Positions 55,152 through 62,389 of a stretch of DNA of 64,000 nt are shown here, piece after piece. The notes below the pieces were generated by a model. That model was not told the origin of the DNA, ran no database searches, and worked only from the letters and a program-made list of their open reading frames with translations. Position numbers and translations under genes: made by a program. Origin of the DNA: a virus; the IMG/VR virus record IMGVR_UViG_3300032249_001164, positions 1 to 64,000 of that record, one strand, 5' to 3'. Each line of letters starts with the position of its first letter. Position 1 is the stretch's first letter.

Positions 55152-55724
55152 TCAGGGTTCATCGAAAGTCCCTGGATCTTCTAAATCGTTGCCATCAGGA
55201 TCAAGATCAGGCGATGGCAAGGCAGAAGGTCGATTCTTCTCAATTGCATTAAAGTAAGTGCTAACTAGGAAACCTCTTACCTGTCCAGATCCAGCCCTGA
55301 GCAAGAAAGGACTGAGAATGTAAAGTTTTTCCCCTGTTCTTGAGTCTGTAATAGGAACCAGTAAGTACCGCTCTTTTAGTCTCCTAATACTTGGGTACAA
55401 TGTTTTTCGCTTATGTCCAAGTATTTCAGCAACTTTTTGTGTCGTTAACCTGCAACGTCCTGTTCTCCAGTCTGAGTGAATAATGTATACCATCAAGACG
55501 ACAAAATCTTTATTTTGAAGTTTATTCGCTGAAATATCTAAAATTAAACTGCGAAGTCCACCAACCTGAAGGCTTAGGAACCTATCTCCATCGTCGGGGT
55601 CCAACCCCGAATCCTCAAGGTCCAAGCCTTGACCAATGCCGTTTTGGTATAAATTGATACCGTTTTCGCTGGATTCAGTCACAATCGAGTCATACCAAGG
55701 GGTTTGGGCTCTGTGCCGCAACAC
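55152..55724 (-). CDS. Winged-helix protein, replication initiator/RepL-like
   Basis: A 190-aa protein from a GTG (55724). Residues about 75-170 (NKDFVVLMVYIIHSDWRTGR, LTTQKVAEILGHKRKTLYPS, IRRLKERYLLVPITDSRTGE, KLYILSPFLL) form a winged helix: a first helix pair, HTH, then wing. The order 'L-x-x-x-D-F-x-V-L-x-Y-I ... Q-x-x-A-x-x-L-x-x-x-x-x-T-x-x-x-S-I-R-R-L-K-E' and the wing R-T-G-E-K-L-Y-I-L-S-P resembles RepL-type plasmid initiators and phage HTH regulators. Ends are acidic and disordered. It borders the heptad array on its 3' side. Confidence 0.55.
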   Translation of the reverse strand: MLRHRAQTPWYDSIVTESSENGINLYQNGIGQGLDLEDSGLDPDDGDRFLSLQVGGLRSLILDISANKLQNKDFVVLMVYIIHSDWRTGRCRLTTQKVAEILGHKRKTLYPSIRRLKERYLLVPITDSRTGEKLYILSPFLLRAGSGQVRGFLVSTYFNAIEKNRPSALPSPDLDPDGNDLEDPGTFDEP

Positions 55725-55977
55725 TAAGGTACCACGTTAGATGGAACAAAGTCTATCCAGACGGGGTTGATTTTCCGATGGTACAGAGCTGAGATCCCTT
55801 GGTATGACAGGGCCGTTTTGCAGTCCTCTTAATTCTCTATCTAATGTCTGGATCGGAAATTTCCCAGCAGGCAGCCCGAAGGTCGTTCTCGACCCCCTCG
55901 AAGGTCCAACCCGCAAGGTCGAAAGTGCAGCCTGCAGGGTCGGGGTAAGAGGCCAGCAGGGGTGGAATAGCCTGGAA
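55725..55977. other. Gap with short repeats, no supported gene
   Basis: The only frame (55737-56006, minus) begins with TTG and has no features. The sequence contains many short AAGGTC/GGTCGAA-type words (for example CCCGAAGGTCG, CGAAGGTCCAACCCGCAAGGTCGAAAG in parts) and a ggtcgaa-rich stretch, some of which also occur in the 55.6 kb coding end. It could hold the leader of the winged-helix gene. Confidence 0.35.
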
Positions 55978-56772
55978 TTAGTCACTATCAGCTTCTTCCA
56001 GGGCAATTAGCAAATTATCGACACCAAGGGCACTACTTTGAAGGCTCTTACCAACATCAGCAAGCTTGGCTGCAACATTTAACATACCAGGTAAATCTCT
56101 TGTATCTAGCGGTTTATCGTCATCTAACATTTTGGACAGTGTAGAATTCGCCAGTAATGCAATACGTGCAGCATTCAGGGTTAATTGCTGACCTAAAGCC
56201 TCTTGTTCTTGGCGATATTTCTCTAATTTACGAATATGAAGGTCATGTTTAGCATCTTGAGACTGTTTCATCTTCTTTACAAGCTCTGCCCTGTCGTAAT
56301 CCTCGGTTCTACGCTTCCAACTGTTCTTTGCACTTACTTTACTTAGTGCCGAGGGTGTAACGTTGGATACCACTGAGATATATTGAAGGGAACGCCCCCC
56401 ACCGTACATACAATAAAGTTTGAACAGCTCGAATTCCTTGTCAGTTTCGTTAGTAGCGAGGTAGCTTCTCTTATCCCAAGAGTTGCTAGAAGAGGTGGTG
56501 GTAGTTAGGGTGTGATGTACCGCGAGTAAATCTTTAGTAGTTGGGGGTGCATCGTCAGGGTCAACCTCGATAGATTCATCATCCATCAGGGCTTCCTCAA
56601 GTGCGTCCTTAAATGTTTCACCTTCACCTTCCTTAACATCATCCTCAATCTCTCCGTATTCATTGAGATTTCCTGTAAATTCTTCAACTTCACCTTCGTC
56701 GGTGAATCCCTGTAGATCATTCCTTAAGGTATCAGCAGCTTCATTCAGGTGCTCAAAATCTTGGGGGTTCAC
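55978..56772 (-). CDS. Terminase small subunit-like HTH protein
   Basis: A 264-aa protein from a GTG (56772). The first 85 residues are acidic and disordered. Residues about 100-170 (RSYLATNETDKEFELFKLYC, GGGRSLQYISVVSNVTPSAL, SKVSAKNSWKRRTEDYDRAE) match the terminase small subunit pattern 'E-x-x-x-A-F-x-x-Y-x-x-x-G-x-x-R-S-L-x-x-V-A ... W-x-x-R-x-x-x-Y-D'. A helical C-terminal part follows (LHIRKLEKYRQEQEALGQQL). Small subunits recognise the packaging site. It lies 13.5 kb from terL and is transcribed with the tiny-gene operon. Confidence 0.6.
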   Translation of the reverse strand: MNPQDFEHLNEAADTLRNDLQGFTDEGEVEEFTGNLNEYGEIEDDVKEGEGETFKDALEEALMDDESIEVDPDDAPPTTKDLLAVHHTLTTTTSSSNSWDKRSYLATNETDKEFELFKLYCMYGGGRSLQYISVVSNVTPSALSKVSAKNSWKRRTEDYDRAELVKKMKQSQDAKHDLHIRKLEKYRQEQEALGQQLTLNAARIALLANSTLSKMLDDDKPLDTRDLPGMLNVAAKLADVGKSLQSSALGVDNLLIALEEADSD

Positions 56773-56843
56773 GTTGGGTAATCAGCTTCCAGGATTCTAA
56801 CAACAATCATCAGCGGTAGTGTCGGGGTTTACGTTGGGGCTGG

Positions 56844-57056
56844 TTAATCAGCTTTTATCAACTTAACATCCTCTAAGCCGTAAGCCACTACCATGTCAGG
56901 ATTCCGAAGGTAGGAACGTGTAGCCCGGAAGACATTTTCTGCACCCTTGAGAGTCTTAAAGTATTCATGGCTCCAGCGGCCCCTGGACTTTGTTGCAACA
57001 CAGAAGGTTGCATCCTTCTCGACTTGCCTTCCTGATGGAAGCGTGAAACTAGCCAT
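56844..57056 (-). CDS. Small hypothetical protein
   Basis: A 70-aa protein, MASFTLPSGRQVEKDATFCV, then KSRGRWSHEYFKTLKGAENV and an end VVAYGLEDVKLIKAD. Small alpha/beta fold is likely. It is preceded by the conserved leader element (57096-57119). Not recognised. Confidence 0.6.
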   Translation of the reverse strand: MASFTLPSGRQVEKDATFCVATKSRGRWSHEYFKTLKGAENVFRATRSYLRNPDMVVAYGLEDVKLIKAD

Positions 57057-57095
57057 AGCAAAAACAAAACAAGGTAACTAAGGTTTACAGTGCAG

Positions 57096-57119
57096 GTTTC
57101 CGGTACTCCTACAAACTTA
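57096..57119 (-). promoter_or_regulatory. Conserved leader element, copy 1
   Basis: Minus strand core TAAGTTTGTAGGAGTACCGG then AAAC. It lies 40 nt upstream of the ATG at 57056. Copies 2 and 3 are at 60812-60835 and 61160-61184. All have AAGTTT and CCGGAAA flanking a purine-rich middle; GUUU and AAAC can pair. In one frame all copies read K-F-x-x-V-P-E, so a short leader peptide is also possible. Confidence 0.55.
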
Positions 57120-57130
57120 CTCATCAAAGT

Positions 57131-57367
57131 TTAAGCAATATCCCTAAGATGCCGAAACTGATGGTTAAAGACCATTTTTTGATCCAAGTCGTAGATCGTC
57201 AACGGGCCGAATTCGGCCACGAAAGACTGAGGTGTGGAAAAAGTCTGGCGATTACAATTTCCCACTTGCTGGCATCCGAATCGAAGGTATTTCGCAAACC
57301 TTCGAGTTTTTTTCTTGTTACGTGAAATTGCAATATCGAAATTACTGACAGCAAAGTAAATTGTCAT
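57131..57367 (-). CDS. Small hypothetical protein
   Basis: A 78-aa protein from the ATG at 57367, MTIYFAVSNFDIAISRNKKK. The start is 50-60 nt after the predicted transcription start of promoter module A, which makes it the first gene of that unit. Contains QQVGNCNRQTFSTPQSFVAE. Not recognised. Confidence 0.6.
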   Translation of the reverse strand: MTIYFAVSNFDIAISRNKKKTRRFAKYLRFGCQQVGNCNRQTFSTPQSFVAEFGPLTIYDLDQKMVFNHQFRHLRDIA

Positions 57368-57400
57368 AGCCTGTAATGTGTAAAGTGTGGAGCCGGACAA

Positions 57401-57490
57401 GCTGTAACTTCCCCGGCTGATCTAATAATACCCCAGCGGCGCCATTTTGTCAAGCCAGGATGCCTGCAAAGTTAGCGGACTGTAACAATA
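57401..57490 (-). promoter_or_regulatory. Promoter module A (one of three conserved modules)
   Basis: Minus strand: TTGACA (57453-57448), 17-bp spacer, TATTAT (57430-57425), both near consensus. Upstream palindrome GTTAGCGGACTGTAAC at 57471-57486 (plus-strand reading), 18 nt from the -35 box. Transcribed leader AGCCGGGGAAGTTACAG can pair with the later CCGGCT. The rest of the gap (57491-57627) shows a TTGCGGGATAGTGAA element shared with the region near 61390. Drives 57367 and the genes after it. Confidence 0.8.
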
Positions 57491-57627
57491 ATTTCCAGGG
57501 CTACCCGTGAGGTTAAGGGCCGTTTGCCTGTAAAACCAGGCCCGCCCCATCGCTTAACCTGTAGATTTAGCGATCACAACATGTGAGGTTGCGGGATAGT
57601 GAATATACAAGCTTTAGCCCTTAGCCT

Positions 57628-58047
57628 TCAACCCATGACCCGTGGGCTGTTATCGACAGCAACAAAATCCCTTGTCGCAACTGGTACGCCAGCAGCATCG
57701 TAATCTGGATGCCGGTCTCCATCTGCGTCTACGATCCAACAATCAACCATGTGACATCTACCGGAACAAACTGGCACCATATACCTGAAAGTCGGCTTGC
57801 TTTTGTTAAAAATCCAGCCCTGGATCTCGTACATTAAATGTTTACTGACAAATGGTGGCAAGCCTTGCTCCAGAATCCAATCAAGGCTTTGCCCCTTCTC
57901 TAATGCAAAACTGGCGCGATAACTGTTTGAACTACTACAAAAGTCTTCAATCTTTACGCCAGACAAATCAACAAGATACGCACTGCTGATTCCAAAGTAA
58001 AGACTGTCAGTGTTGACAACTGTGAGGCTTGGGGATGTGAGATCCAT
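57628..58047 (-). CDS. Hypothetical protein
   Basis: A 139-aa protein, MDLTSPSLTVVNTDSLYFGI. Contains FRYMVPVCSGRCHMVDCWIV, which has three Cys/His residues near each other, and GDRHPDYDAAGVPVATRDFV. Possibly a small metal-binding protein. No family is recognised. Confidence 0.6.
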   Translation of the reverse strand: MDLTSPSLTVVNTDSLYFGISSAYLVDLSGVKIEDFCSSSNSYRASFALEKGQSLDWILEQGLPPFVSKHLMYEIQGWIFNKSKPTFRYMVPVCSGRCHMVDCWIVDADGDRHPDYDAAGVPVATRDFVAVDNSPRVMG

Positions 58048-58098
58048 AATACAAAAAAGCGAAAGCGATGGTAGAATTGTAAATCCTGTAGACGACTT

Positions 58099-58170
58099 TT
58101 ACTGCTCAACCTCTTTAGCTGAACCTGCATACTCCCGGCACAACTCAATCAACTTTCTGCCTGAGATCAT
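58099..58170 (-). CDS. Possible tiny peptide gene (23 aa)
   Basis: MISGRKLIELCREYAGSAKE then VEQ. Its ATG overlaps the TGA of the gene at 58167 (ATGA), the junction type found throughout this operon. Very short, so low confidence; could be a leader for the 57628 gene. Confidence 0.3.
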   Translation of the reverse strand: MISGRKLIELCREYAGSAKEVEQ

Positions 58171-58532
58171 GCAATCTTCATTGATCGAAAAGTGATGCAC
58201 TCAGGCATCATGAATATCTCGCCACCTGCGAGCTGATCCCACCGCGCTGGGTACATAGCCTCCAGCATGTCCTGCCAGCGCTCCTTCGTGACCCTGGAAG
58301 GGCCCGTGCAGTACCTTTGACGTGCAAGGTCCTGGCTTAACCTTTGAGCCTCCTCCCAGGGGCACAGGAAGGCATCTGGCGAAACCAATCCCCGTGACTT
58401 CAGTTCGTCCAATGTCTGCTTTCCGAACATGCAGACAGGAACGTTAGGGTCGGGACCTGGAACCATGAAACTGTAAATGCCGGTGCTGTACTTTGACTTT
58501 GGATCAAAACAACATACTTCAGAGGTTGTCAT
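58167..58532 (-). CDS. Hypothetical protein
   Basis: A 121-aa protein, MTTSEVCCFDPKSKYSTGIY, with PNVPVCMFGKQTLDELKSRG and WEEAQRLSQDLARQRYCTGP, TKERWQDMLEAMYPARWDQL. The alternating helical blocks with Trp look like a small helical domain. Start overlaps the stop of the next gene (58529-58532). Not recognised. Confidence 0.6.
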   Translation of the reverse strand: MTTSEVCCFDPKSKYSTGIYSFMVPGPDPNVPVCMFGKQTLDELKSRGLVSPDAFLCPWEEAQRLSQDLARQRYCTGPSRVTKERWQDMLEAMYPARWDQLAGGEIFMMPECITFRSMKIA

Positions 58533-58726
58533 TGCGGAAACAGAATGTGTGGGGTAATTTCAAAGGTTGCACCTGGAAACTGATCGGCATAAACGCCTGA
58601 CCTACAAGTAGCATCCTCATAAGTCACCCGAGAAGCAAGAAGCTTCCAGTTACCTTCGTCATCCAAAACCGAGAGATTATACTCCTCGTAACTAACGTCT
58701 AAATCCTTCATGAATTTGGGGCACAT
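58529..58726 (-). CDS. Small hypothetical protein
   Basis: A 65-aa acidic protein, MCPKFMKDLDVSYEEYNLSV, beta-rich (NWKLLASRVTYEDATCRSGV). The start is 2 nt after the previous stop. No family is recognised. Confidence 0.55.
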   Translation of the reverse strand: MCPKFMKDLDVSYEEYNLSVLDDEGNWKLLASRVTYEDATCRSGVYADQFPGATFEITPHILFPQ

Positions 58727-58727
58727 G

Positions 58728-58910
58728 TCAGTAAATAGCTTTTGGTTTTGGGGTCTTACTCTTCCAGTGTGGCTTGGAAGAGCTAACTATCATGTAGCAA
58801 GCTCCAATACCAGGAAGCCAACCTGTAACCAACCTTTTACCAGCAGGAAGGCGATCTTCCAGGCTCCTGAGATCAACCTTTCCTGCTGGCTTCCAGTTTT
58901 GCTGCTTCAT
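58728..58910 (-). CDS. Small basic hypothetical protein
   Basis: A 60-aa protein, MKQQNWKPAGKVDLRSLEDR, LPAGKRLVTGWLPGIGACYM, with a Lys/Pro-rich end (SKTPKPKAIY). The ATG overlaps the end of the next gene (58907-58910). Its small size and operon fit support reality; function is unknown. Confidence 0.5.
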   Translation of the reverse strand: MKQQNWKPAGKVDLRSLEDRLPAGKRLVTGWLPGIGACYMIVSSSKPHWKSKTPKPKAIY

Positions 58911-59230
58911 CGGTTTAAGCTCCCAATCGCAAATGGAACATTCCCTGGATTAACCCCTGCTCTAAGCGGCCTAATTCTTTCGACTAGAGCCTTGATTCTG
59001 TCAATTCGACGCCAGTAACGTTCAGCTCCGAACTTGCGGTAAAACTCTTCATGCCTGTAATCATGACGCTGTGCGCTCCAAAGCCATAAAAAACAATAAT
59101 GACCGTACACCTTGTCAGATATACGGTCCCATTGCTTTAAGCTCTCCATTTGGGCTAGAGAGTGATCCAAGAAATAGGAAAGTTCAGTGGAAACTGGAAA
59201 GAGTTGTCTCCAGCGTTCAGCGATAGCCAT
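58907..59230 (-). CDS. Hypothetical helical protein
   Basis: A 107-aa protein from the ATG at 59230, MAIAERWRQLFPVSTELSYF. Rich in aromatic and basic residues (DKVYGHYCFLWLWSAQRHDY, RKFGAERYWRRIDRIKALVE), probably a helical bundle. Joined by ATGA overlap to the basic gene. Not recognised. Confidence 0.6.
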   Translation of the reverse strand: MAIAERWRQLFPVSTELSYFLDHSLAQMESLKQWDRISDKVYGHYCFLWLWSAQRHDYRHEEFYRKFGAERYWRRIDRIKALVERIRPLRAGVNPGNVPFAIGSLNR

Positions 59231-59257
59231 AACAAGCAAGCGAGTGGATGGTTGAAG

Positions 59258-59812
59258 CTAGGCGAGTTCACCTAGTTCAGTAAACAGGTAATCATTAGCC
59301 TTGATGGTTTCGACTACCTGCTCTCGGCTGGTTTGGTACTCGTATTCATCACGCAAAATTAGCAAATAATCTTCAAGCAGCTCCTTAGCAAAGTCGGCTT
59401 CAATCTCTTCGGCTTCGTCTTCACGCTTGAAATCTGCAAGCCAGTCTTTAGGCTTCCAGTGACTGGCAGAAGGGTCAGCCTGCTGGGTTTGAGTTCCGTA
59501 CCATTCTACAAAGGCTGCAATGTATTGCTTATGGTATGCAATGGCAGTTTGGAAAGTGCGCCATTCCTTGCCGTGATTTTTTCGTATTGACTTGCAAACA
59601 TCAAGCAGGTATTCGTTAAGCTTTCCCTCGATTGTTCTGCGTTCAATGTCGAACTCTACAATCTTTAGCCCAATAAGCTCGGCGTTCTCGTACGTTGAAT
59701 CCCGCCAATCATAATGTACGTTGACATCATGCAAGTTGGAGATTGCTGCCTCTTGAGCTTCTTTACTAAGCTCATCGAACCTGTAAAGCGTGATTAGCTT
59801 GATGACTGGCAT
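59258..59812 (-). CDS. Phage protein with FDELS-type domain
   Basis: A 184-aa protein from the ATG at 59812. LITLYRFDELSKEAQEAAIS, NLHDVNVHYDWRDSTYENAE at the start and EDYLLILRDEYEYQTSREQV, VETIKANDYLFTELGEL at the end match a phage family widely found in environmental phages ('Y-x-F-D-E-L-S-x-x-A-x-x-x-A ... Y-x-W ... E-Y-E-Y-x-x-S-x-x-x-V-x-x-x-I-x-A-N-x-Y-x-F'). Function is unknown, but such proteins are typical of early or accessory regions. Confidence 0.7.
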   Translation of the reverse strand: MPVIKLITLYRFDELSKEAQEAAISNLHDVNVHYDWRDSTYENAELIGLKIVEFDIERRTIEGKLNEYLLDVCKSIRKNHGKEWRTFQTAIAYHKQYIAAFVEWYGTQTQQADPSASHWKPKDWLADFKREDEAEEIEADFAKELLEDYLLILRDEYEYQTSREQVVETIKANDYLFTELGELA

Positions 59813-59849
59813 GGCTGTAAATAACAAGGTGTGAGGGTGCGATAAAAGC

Positions 59850-60368
59850 TCAATTATACAAACGAAAGTCTTTGAACGGGAGAATACGGCTCTTTATTTC
59901 GTCAACCTGCTTAGCTAGTCTGTCAATTTCGTTCATATCGTCTAATACGGCTTCAGGCTCGTAACCTGTCTGCAAGATGCCATCGCCCATTTCATCGCCC
60001 AGGATACCGTTACTGATGGCCGCAACATATATATAGCCCTTCATGTACGACGTTCTGCCCTGAAACTGATAGCATTTATCAATCTCAAGATTTAGCCAGT
60101 AGGAGTTTACAAGAAAGTGGAACCTAAAACCTTCATTGTAAGACCCTGAGTCTTTATCAAAAAACAAGTCACAATCCCTAAGTGCTTGATCTACAACTGC
60201 AGCACACTTTTTTGTAAGTGAGCCGCTCGCAAGCTGCACTTTTTTGCCCTTGAACCCCTCAAGCGCAAGCTTAAGCTTGGCTCTCGCTTCGTTAAGCTTT
60301 GCGTGAACAGCGTTGCGTGTTGCAACCTCTAACCTTAGCTTGTCAAGATAGGCTTGCGAAGTTTTCAT
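59850..60368 (-). CDS. Hypothetical protein
   Basis: A 172-aa protein. A helical basic N-terminus (MKTSQAYLDKLRLEVATRNA, ARAKLKLALEGFKGKKVQLA) precedes SGSYNEGFRFHFLVNSYWLN and a C-terminal helix (DMNEIDRLAKQVDEIKSRIL). Not recognised. Confidence 0.6.
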   Translation of the reverse strand: MKTSQAYLDKLRLEVATRNAVHAKLNEARAKLKLALEGFKGKKVQLASGSLTKKCAAVVDQALRDCDLFFDKDSGSYNEGFRFHFLVNSYWLNLEIDKCYQFQGRTSYMKGYIYVAAISNGILGDEMGDGILQTGYEPEAVLDDMNEIDRLAKQVDEIKSRILPFKDFRLYN

Positions 60369-60407
60369 GACAGTGTGATGATGATTTTAACAAATTAGAG
60401 ATAAAAC

Positions 60408-60767
60408 TCAAGTATTGATCGTGCCATCCGCACGAATGCACATCAACATCCCTTGCATGGTGCCTGTAATGCTGCCCTCAGGAATGTAGAAAGTTTCGCC
60501 GCCAACCTTTAAAGCCTTTTGTTCGTAGTAAAAACTATCAATTACCTCTGGTAGGGTTTTACCCTTGAGACTGTCGTAGGACAGTATCCGAACTGCAATC
60601 TTTGCCCACTGAGCGTCAGTAACAAAAAATGGATTAACTCTTAAATACCAGTGACCGGGTTTCATGTCACGTCCAACGTAAGAGCTAAAGTTGCTGCATT
60701 TTACGAGTAACTCGTAGGTTGTAGGATCCTGCCGCTTAAGTGCTGTGAAATCGCTGTAAATAGCCAT
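60408..60767 (-). CDS. Hypothetical protein
   Basis: A 119-aa protein from the ATG at 60767, MAIYSDFTALKRQDPTTYEL. Contains SSYVGRDMKPGHWYLRVNPF, FVTDAQWAKIAVRILSYDSL and ends GMLMCIRADGTINT. It follows leader element copy 2 by 45 nt. The longer frame from 60845 includes the leader and is unlikely. Not recognised. Confidence 0.6.
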   Translation of the reverse strand: MAIYSDFTALKRQDPTTYELLVKCSNFSSYVGRDMKPGHWYLRVNPFFVTDAQWAKIAVRILSYDSLKGKTLPEVIDSFYYEQKALKVGGETFYIPEGSITGTMQGMLMCIRADGTINT

Positions 60768-60811
60768 CGCTGAAATGAGTAAAGAATGAGTAAGATTGGT
60801 TTGGAGGGCGG

Positions 60812-60835
60812 ATTTCCGGCACTTCCGCAAACTTA
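60812..60835 (-). promoter_or_regulatory. Conserved leader element, copy 2
   Basis: Minus strand TAAGTTTGCGGAAGTGCCGG then AAAT, 45 nt upstream of the ATG at 60767. It shares 19 of 24 positions with copy 1. In the frame matching the others it reads K-F-A-E-V-P-E. Confidence 0.55.
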
Positions 60836-60845
60836 CGGGACGCAA

Positions 60846-61037
60846 TCAGGTCCAACCAGTGTTTAAGCTGTAAGATTCGTAGCCAGATCGGCTAGACACC
60901 CACTTCCAGTAGTCAAGCTCCGATGTCCGACCATCGAGTAGGCAAGCCTTATGCACTGAGCGTGCAAAAGTTGGGTGGCCATCTTCGCAACCGCCCCACG
61001 TAGCCTCAAGTTCATCAGCAGACAGAGTGCAAGACAT
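60846..61037 (-). CDS. Small hypothetical protein
   Basis: A 63-aa protein from the ATG at 61037, MSCTLSADELEATWGGCEDG. The A of the upstream TGA is the A of this ATG (TGATG), so translation is coupled to the 30-aa frame. Ends SRSGYESYSLNTGWT. The longer frame starting at 61055 is therefore less likely. Confidence 0.55.
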   Translation of the reverse strand: MSCTLSADELEATWGGCEDGHPTFARSVHKACLLDGRTSELDYWKWVSSRSGYESYSLNTGWT

Positions 61038-61129
61038 CACACATCCCTGTGACAAACTTCGGCTGCAATGAAACGAAGCGCAACGTAGCTATCACAGGTA
61101 GAACCCGCGATTTGCCCTTTAGTAGTCAT
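61037..61129 (-). CDS. Small peptide gene (30 aa)
   Basis: MTTKGQIAGSTCDSYVALRF, then IAAEVCHRDV and TGA, which overlaps the next ATG. It is the first frame after promoter module B and leader element copy 3 (31 nt upstream). It may be a regulatory leader peptide or a real small protein. Confidence 0.4.
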   Translation of the reverse strand: MTTKGQIAGSTCDSYVALRFIAAEVCHRDV

Positions 61130-61159
61130 AGCAATAAAGCGCAAAGTGTAAGGTCGCGA

Positions 61160-61184
61160 GTTTCCGGTACTCTCGTAAACTTCA
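61160..61184 (-). promoter_or_regulatory. Conserved leader element, copy 3
   Basis: Minus strand TGAAGTTTACGAGAGTACCGG in two parts (AAGTTT and CCGGAAAC kept), 31 nt upstream of the ATG at 61129 and 65 nt after the start region of promoter module B. The frame that matches the other copies reads K-F-T-R-V-P-E-T. Confidence 0.5.
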
Positions 61185-61248
61185 AGGTTGAATCAGAGCA
61201 TTGAAAACCTCCCGCAAGATGTAAACTGTGAAGTTGGTTGGGGCTTGG

Positions 61249-61340
61249 CCTGCAAGCTCCCCGACCTGACACCATAATAACCGATTGGCTTGCGGATGTC
61301 AAGCGCAAAACCCTGTAAAGTTAGCACACCGTAACAATAA
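61249..61340 (-). promoter_or_regulatory. Promoter module B
   Basis: Minus strand: TTGACA (61302-61297), 17-bp spacer, TATTAT (61279-61274). Upstream palindrome GTTAGCACACCGTAAC at 61320-61335 in plus-strand reading, again 18 nt from the -35 box. The leader GGGGAGCTTG-CAGGC-CAAGCCCC can form a hairpin. The gap 61130-61409 holds this module and leader copy 3, and no further gene; TTGCGGGATAGTGAA near 61386 is shared with module A's region. Confidence 0.8.
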
Positions 61341-61409
61341 AATTGCCCCGATTTTGCCTCCAAATCTGTCTCGATTGCCTGCAAAGTTGCGGGATAGTGA
61401 ACCTGTAGC

Positions 61410-61667
61410 CTACAGCCTTGAACTTACTGGCGCTCCCTGCCAAACCTCAATATCTCCGCTCCAGGAGCTAACAGCAGCAATTGCAACAGTCATGCCAATT
61501 TTTATGTCAAACAGTAACTTGCGATCATCCGTCGTGCAACGATAGATAAATTCGTCGCGAACAGAAGTTGCGGCCCTGTTGCGAGCAATGGAGAACGTGA
61601 GACCCGTCTTATTGTCGTAACATGTAACTTTTTCGATGGAGCGCAGCCACCTGGGAGTCTTATCCAT
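61410..61667 (-). CDS. Small hypothetical protein
   Basis: An 85-aa protein, MDKTPRWLRSIEKVTCYDNK, beta-rich with TGLTFSIARNRAATSVRDEF and KLLFDIKIGMTVAIAAVSSW. Its start overlaps the next gene by 8 nt. Not recognised. Confidence 0.55.
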   Translation of the reverse strand: MDKTPRWLRSIEKVTCYDNKTGLTFSIARNRAATSVRDEFIYRCTTDDRKLLFDIKIGMTVAIAAVSSWSGDIEVWQGAPVSSRL

Positions 61668-62196
61668 TGCAGCTGACCCCCCAGCCTTGGTGCCAGGTTT
61701 TTGACTCTTTAATCTGATTAAGCATCGTGTCGCACAGCAACTTTGCTTTTTCAGGTGTTAACATACGAGGCTCATTTCCAGTAAAACTTGATGCTCCCCA
61801 ACAACGCACAGCATCCATGTACGCAAGAGCACGTACTACTGGCGACTCAGCAAGAAACTCCATCAACAAGCCTTCGTAAGTCGCATCACAGATTTTACTC
61901 TGCTGGAGCAATTTTACAGGATTGCCGAACCAAGCTTCATGGTCAGGGTGGAAATTGTTGTCAGACAAACCATCAAGGCCGTTCTCATGTTTAATCCTGG
62001 TGACTCGATCCAGTAGGATCGTCTCTATCTGGTGCTGGCATTCGCCCACACTACCTGAAAGGTGCTCCAGAATCAATAACTCAGGAGTGTAAATCCCTGT
62101 CCTATCAACCAGGACAAAACCACCTCCATGTTCAAATGGATCGCCCTGATCTTTAATGTTTGCAACGCACCAGTAGCTTGGCTGATCTGTCGTCAT
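61660..62196 (-). CDS. Hypothetical protein
   Basis: A 178-aa protein, MTTDQPSYWCVANIKDQGDP. Contains GGGFVLVDRTGIYTPELLIL and EHLSGSVGECQHQIETILLD, RVTRIKHENG; ends in a helical CDTMLNQIKESKTWHQGWGV. The Cys/His content is scattered. No family is recognised. Confidence 0.6.
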   Translation of the reverse strand: MTTDQPSYWCVANIKDQGDPFEHGGGFVLVDRTGIYTPELLILEHLSGSVGECQHQIETILLDRVTRIKHENGLDGLSDNNFHPDHEAWFGNPVKLLQQSKICDATYEGLLMEFLAESPVVRALAYMDAVRCWGASSFTGNEPRMLTPEKAKLLCDTMLNQIKESKTWHQGWGVSCNG

Positions 62197-62221
62197 AGTT
62201 AAGCCGCAATGAGTTCAGCGT

Positions 62222-62389
62222 TTAGGTGTAAAATGGGTTATCCCAGGACTGAGCCTGGTGATCGGTGATTCGACCATCACGGTGCAGGGTGTCAATGAAA
62301 ATGCACCAAGCCTCGGCGGCTTCTGGCTTGTCTTGTGGATCAAACCTAAAGCGCTCGTTAAAAAGCCTTTTGGCTAGCGACTTGTTCAT
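62222..62389 (-). CDS. Small hypothetical protein
   Basis: A 55-aa protein from the ATG at 62389, MNKSLAKRLFNERFRFDPQD, then KPEAAEAWCIFIDTLHRDGR and ITDHQAQSWDNPFYT. The last part ('D-G-x-I-T-x-x-Q-x-x-x-W-x-N-P') is a recurring pattern of small phage proteins. The ATG overlaps the stop of the membrane gene (ATGA, 62386-62389). Confidence 0.6.
   Translation of the reverse strand: MNKSLAKRLFNERFRFDPQDKPEAAEAWCIFIDTLHRDGRITDHQAQSWDNPFYT

Noticed and set aside
55737-56006. An 89-codon minus-strand frame
   Set aside because: TTG start inside the terS-like gene, low complexity with repeated short words, no motif.
57471-57486. NtcA binding site
   Set aside because: The palindrome GTTA-N8-TAAC does not match the GTA-N8-TAC consensus; it is better described as an unknown operator.
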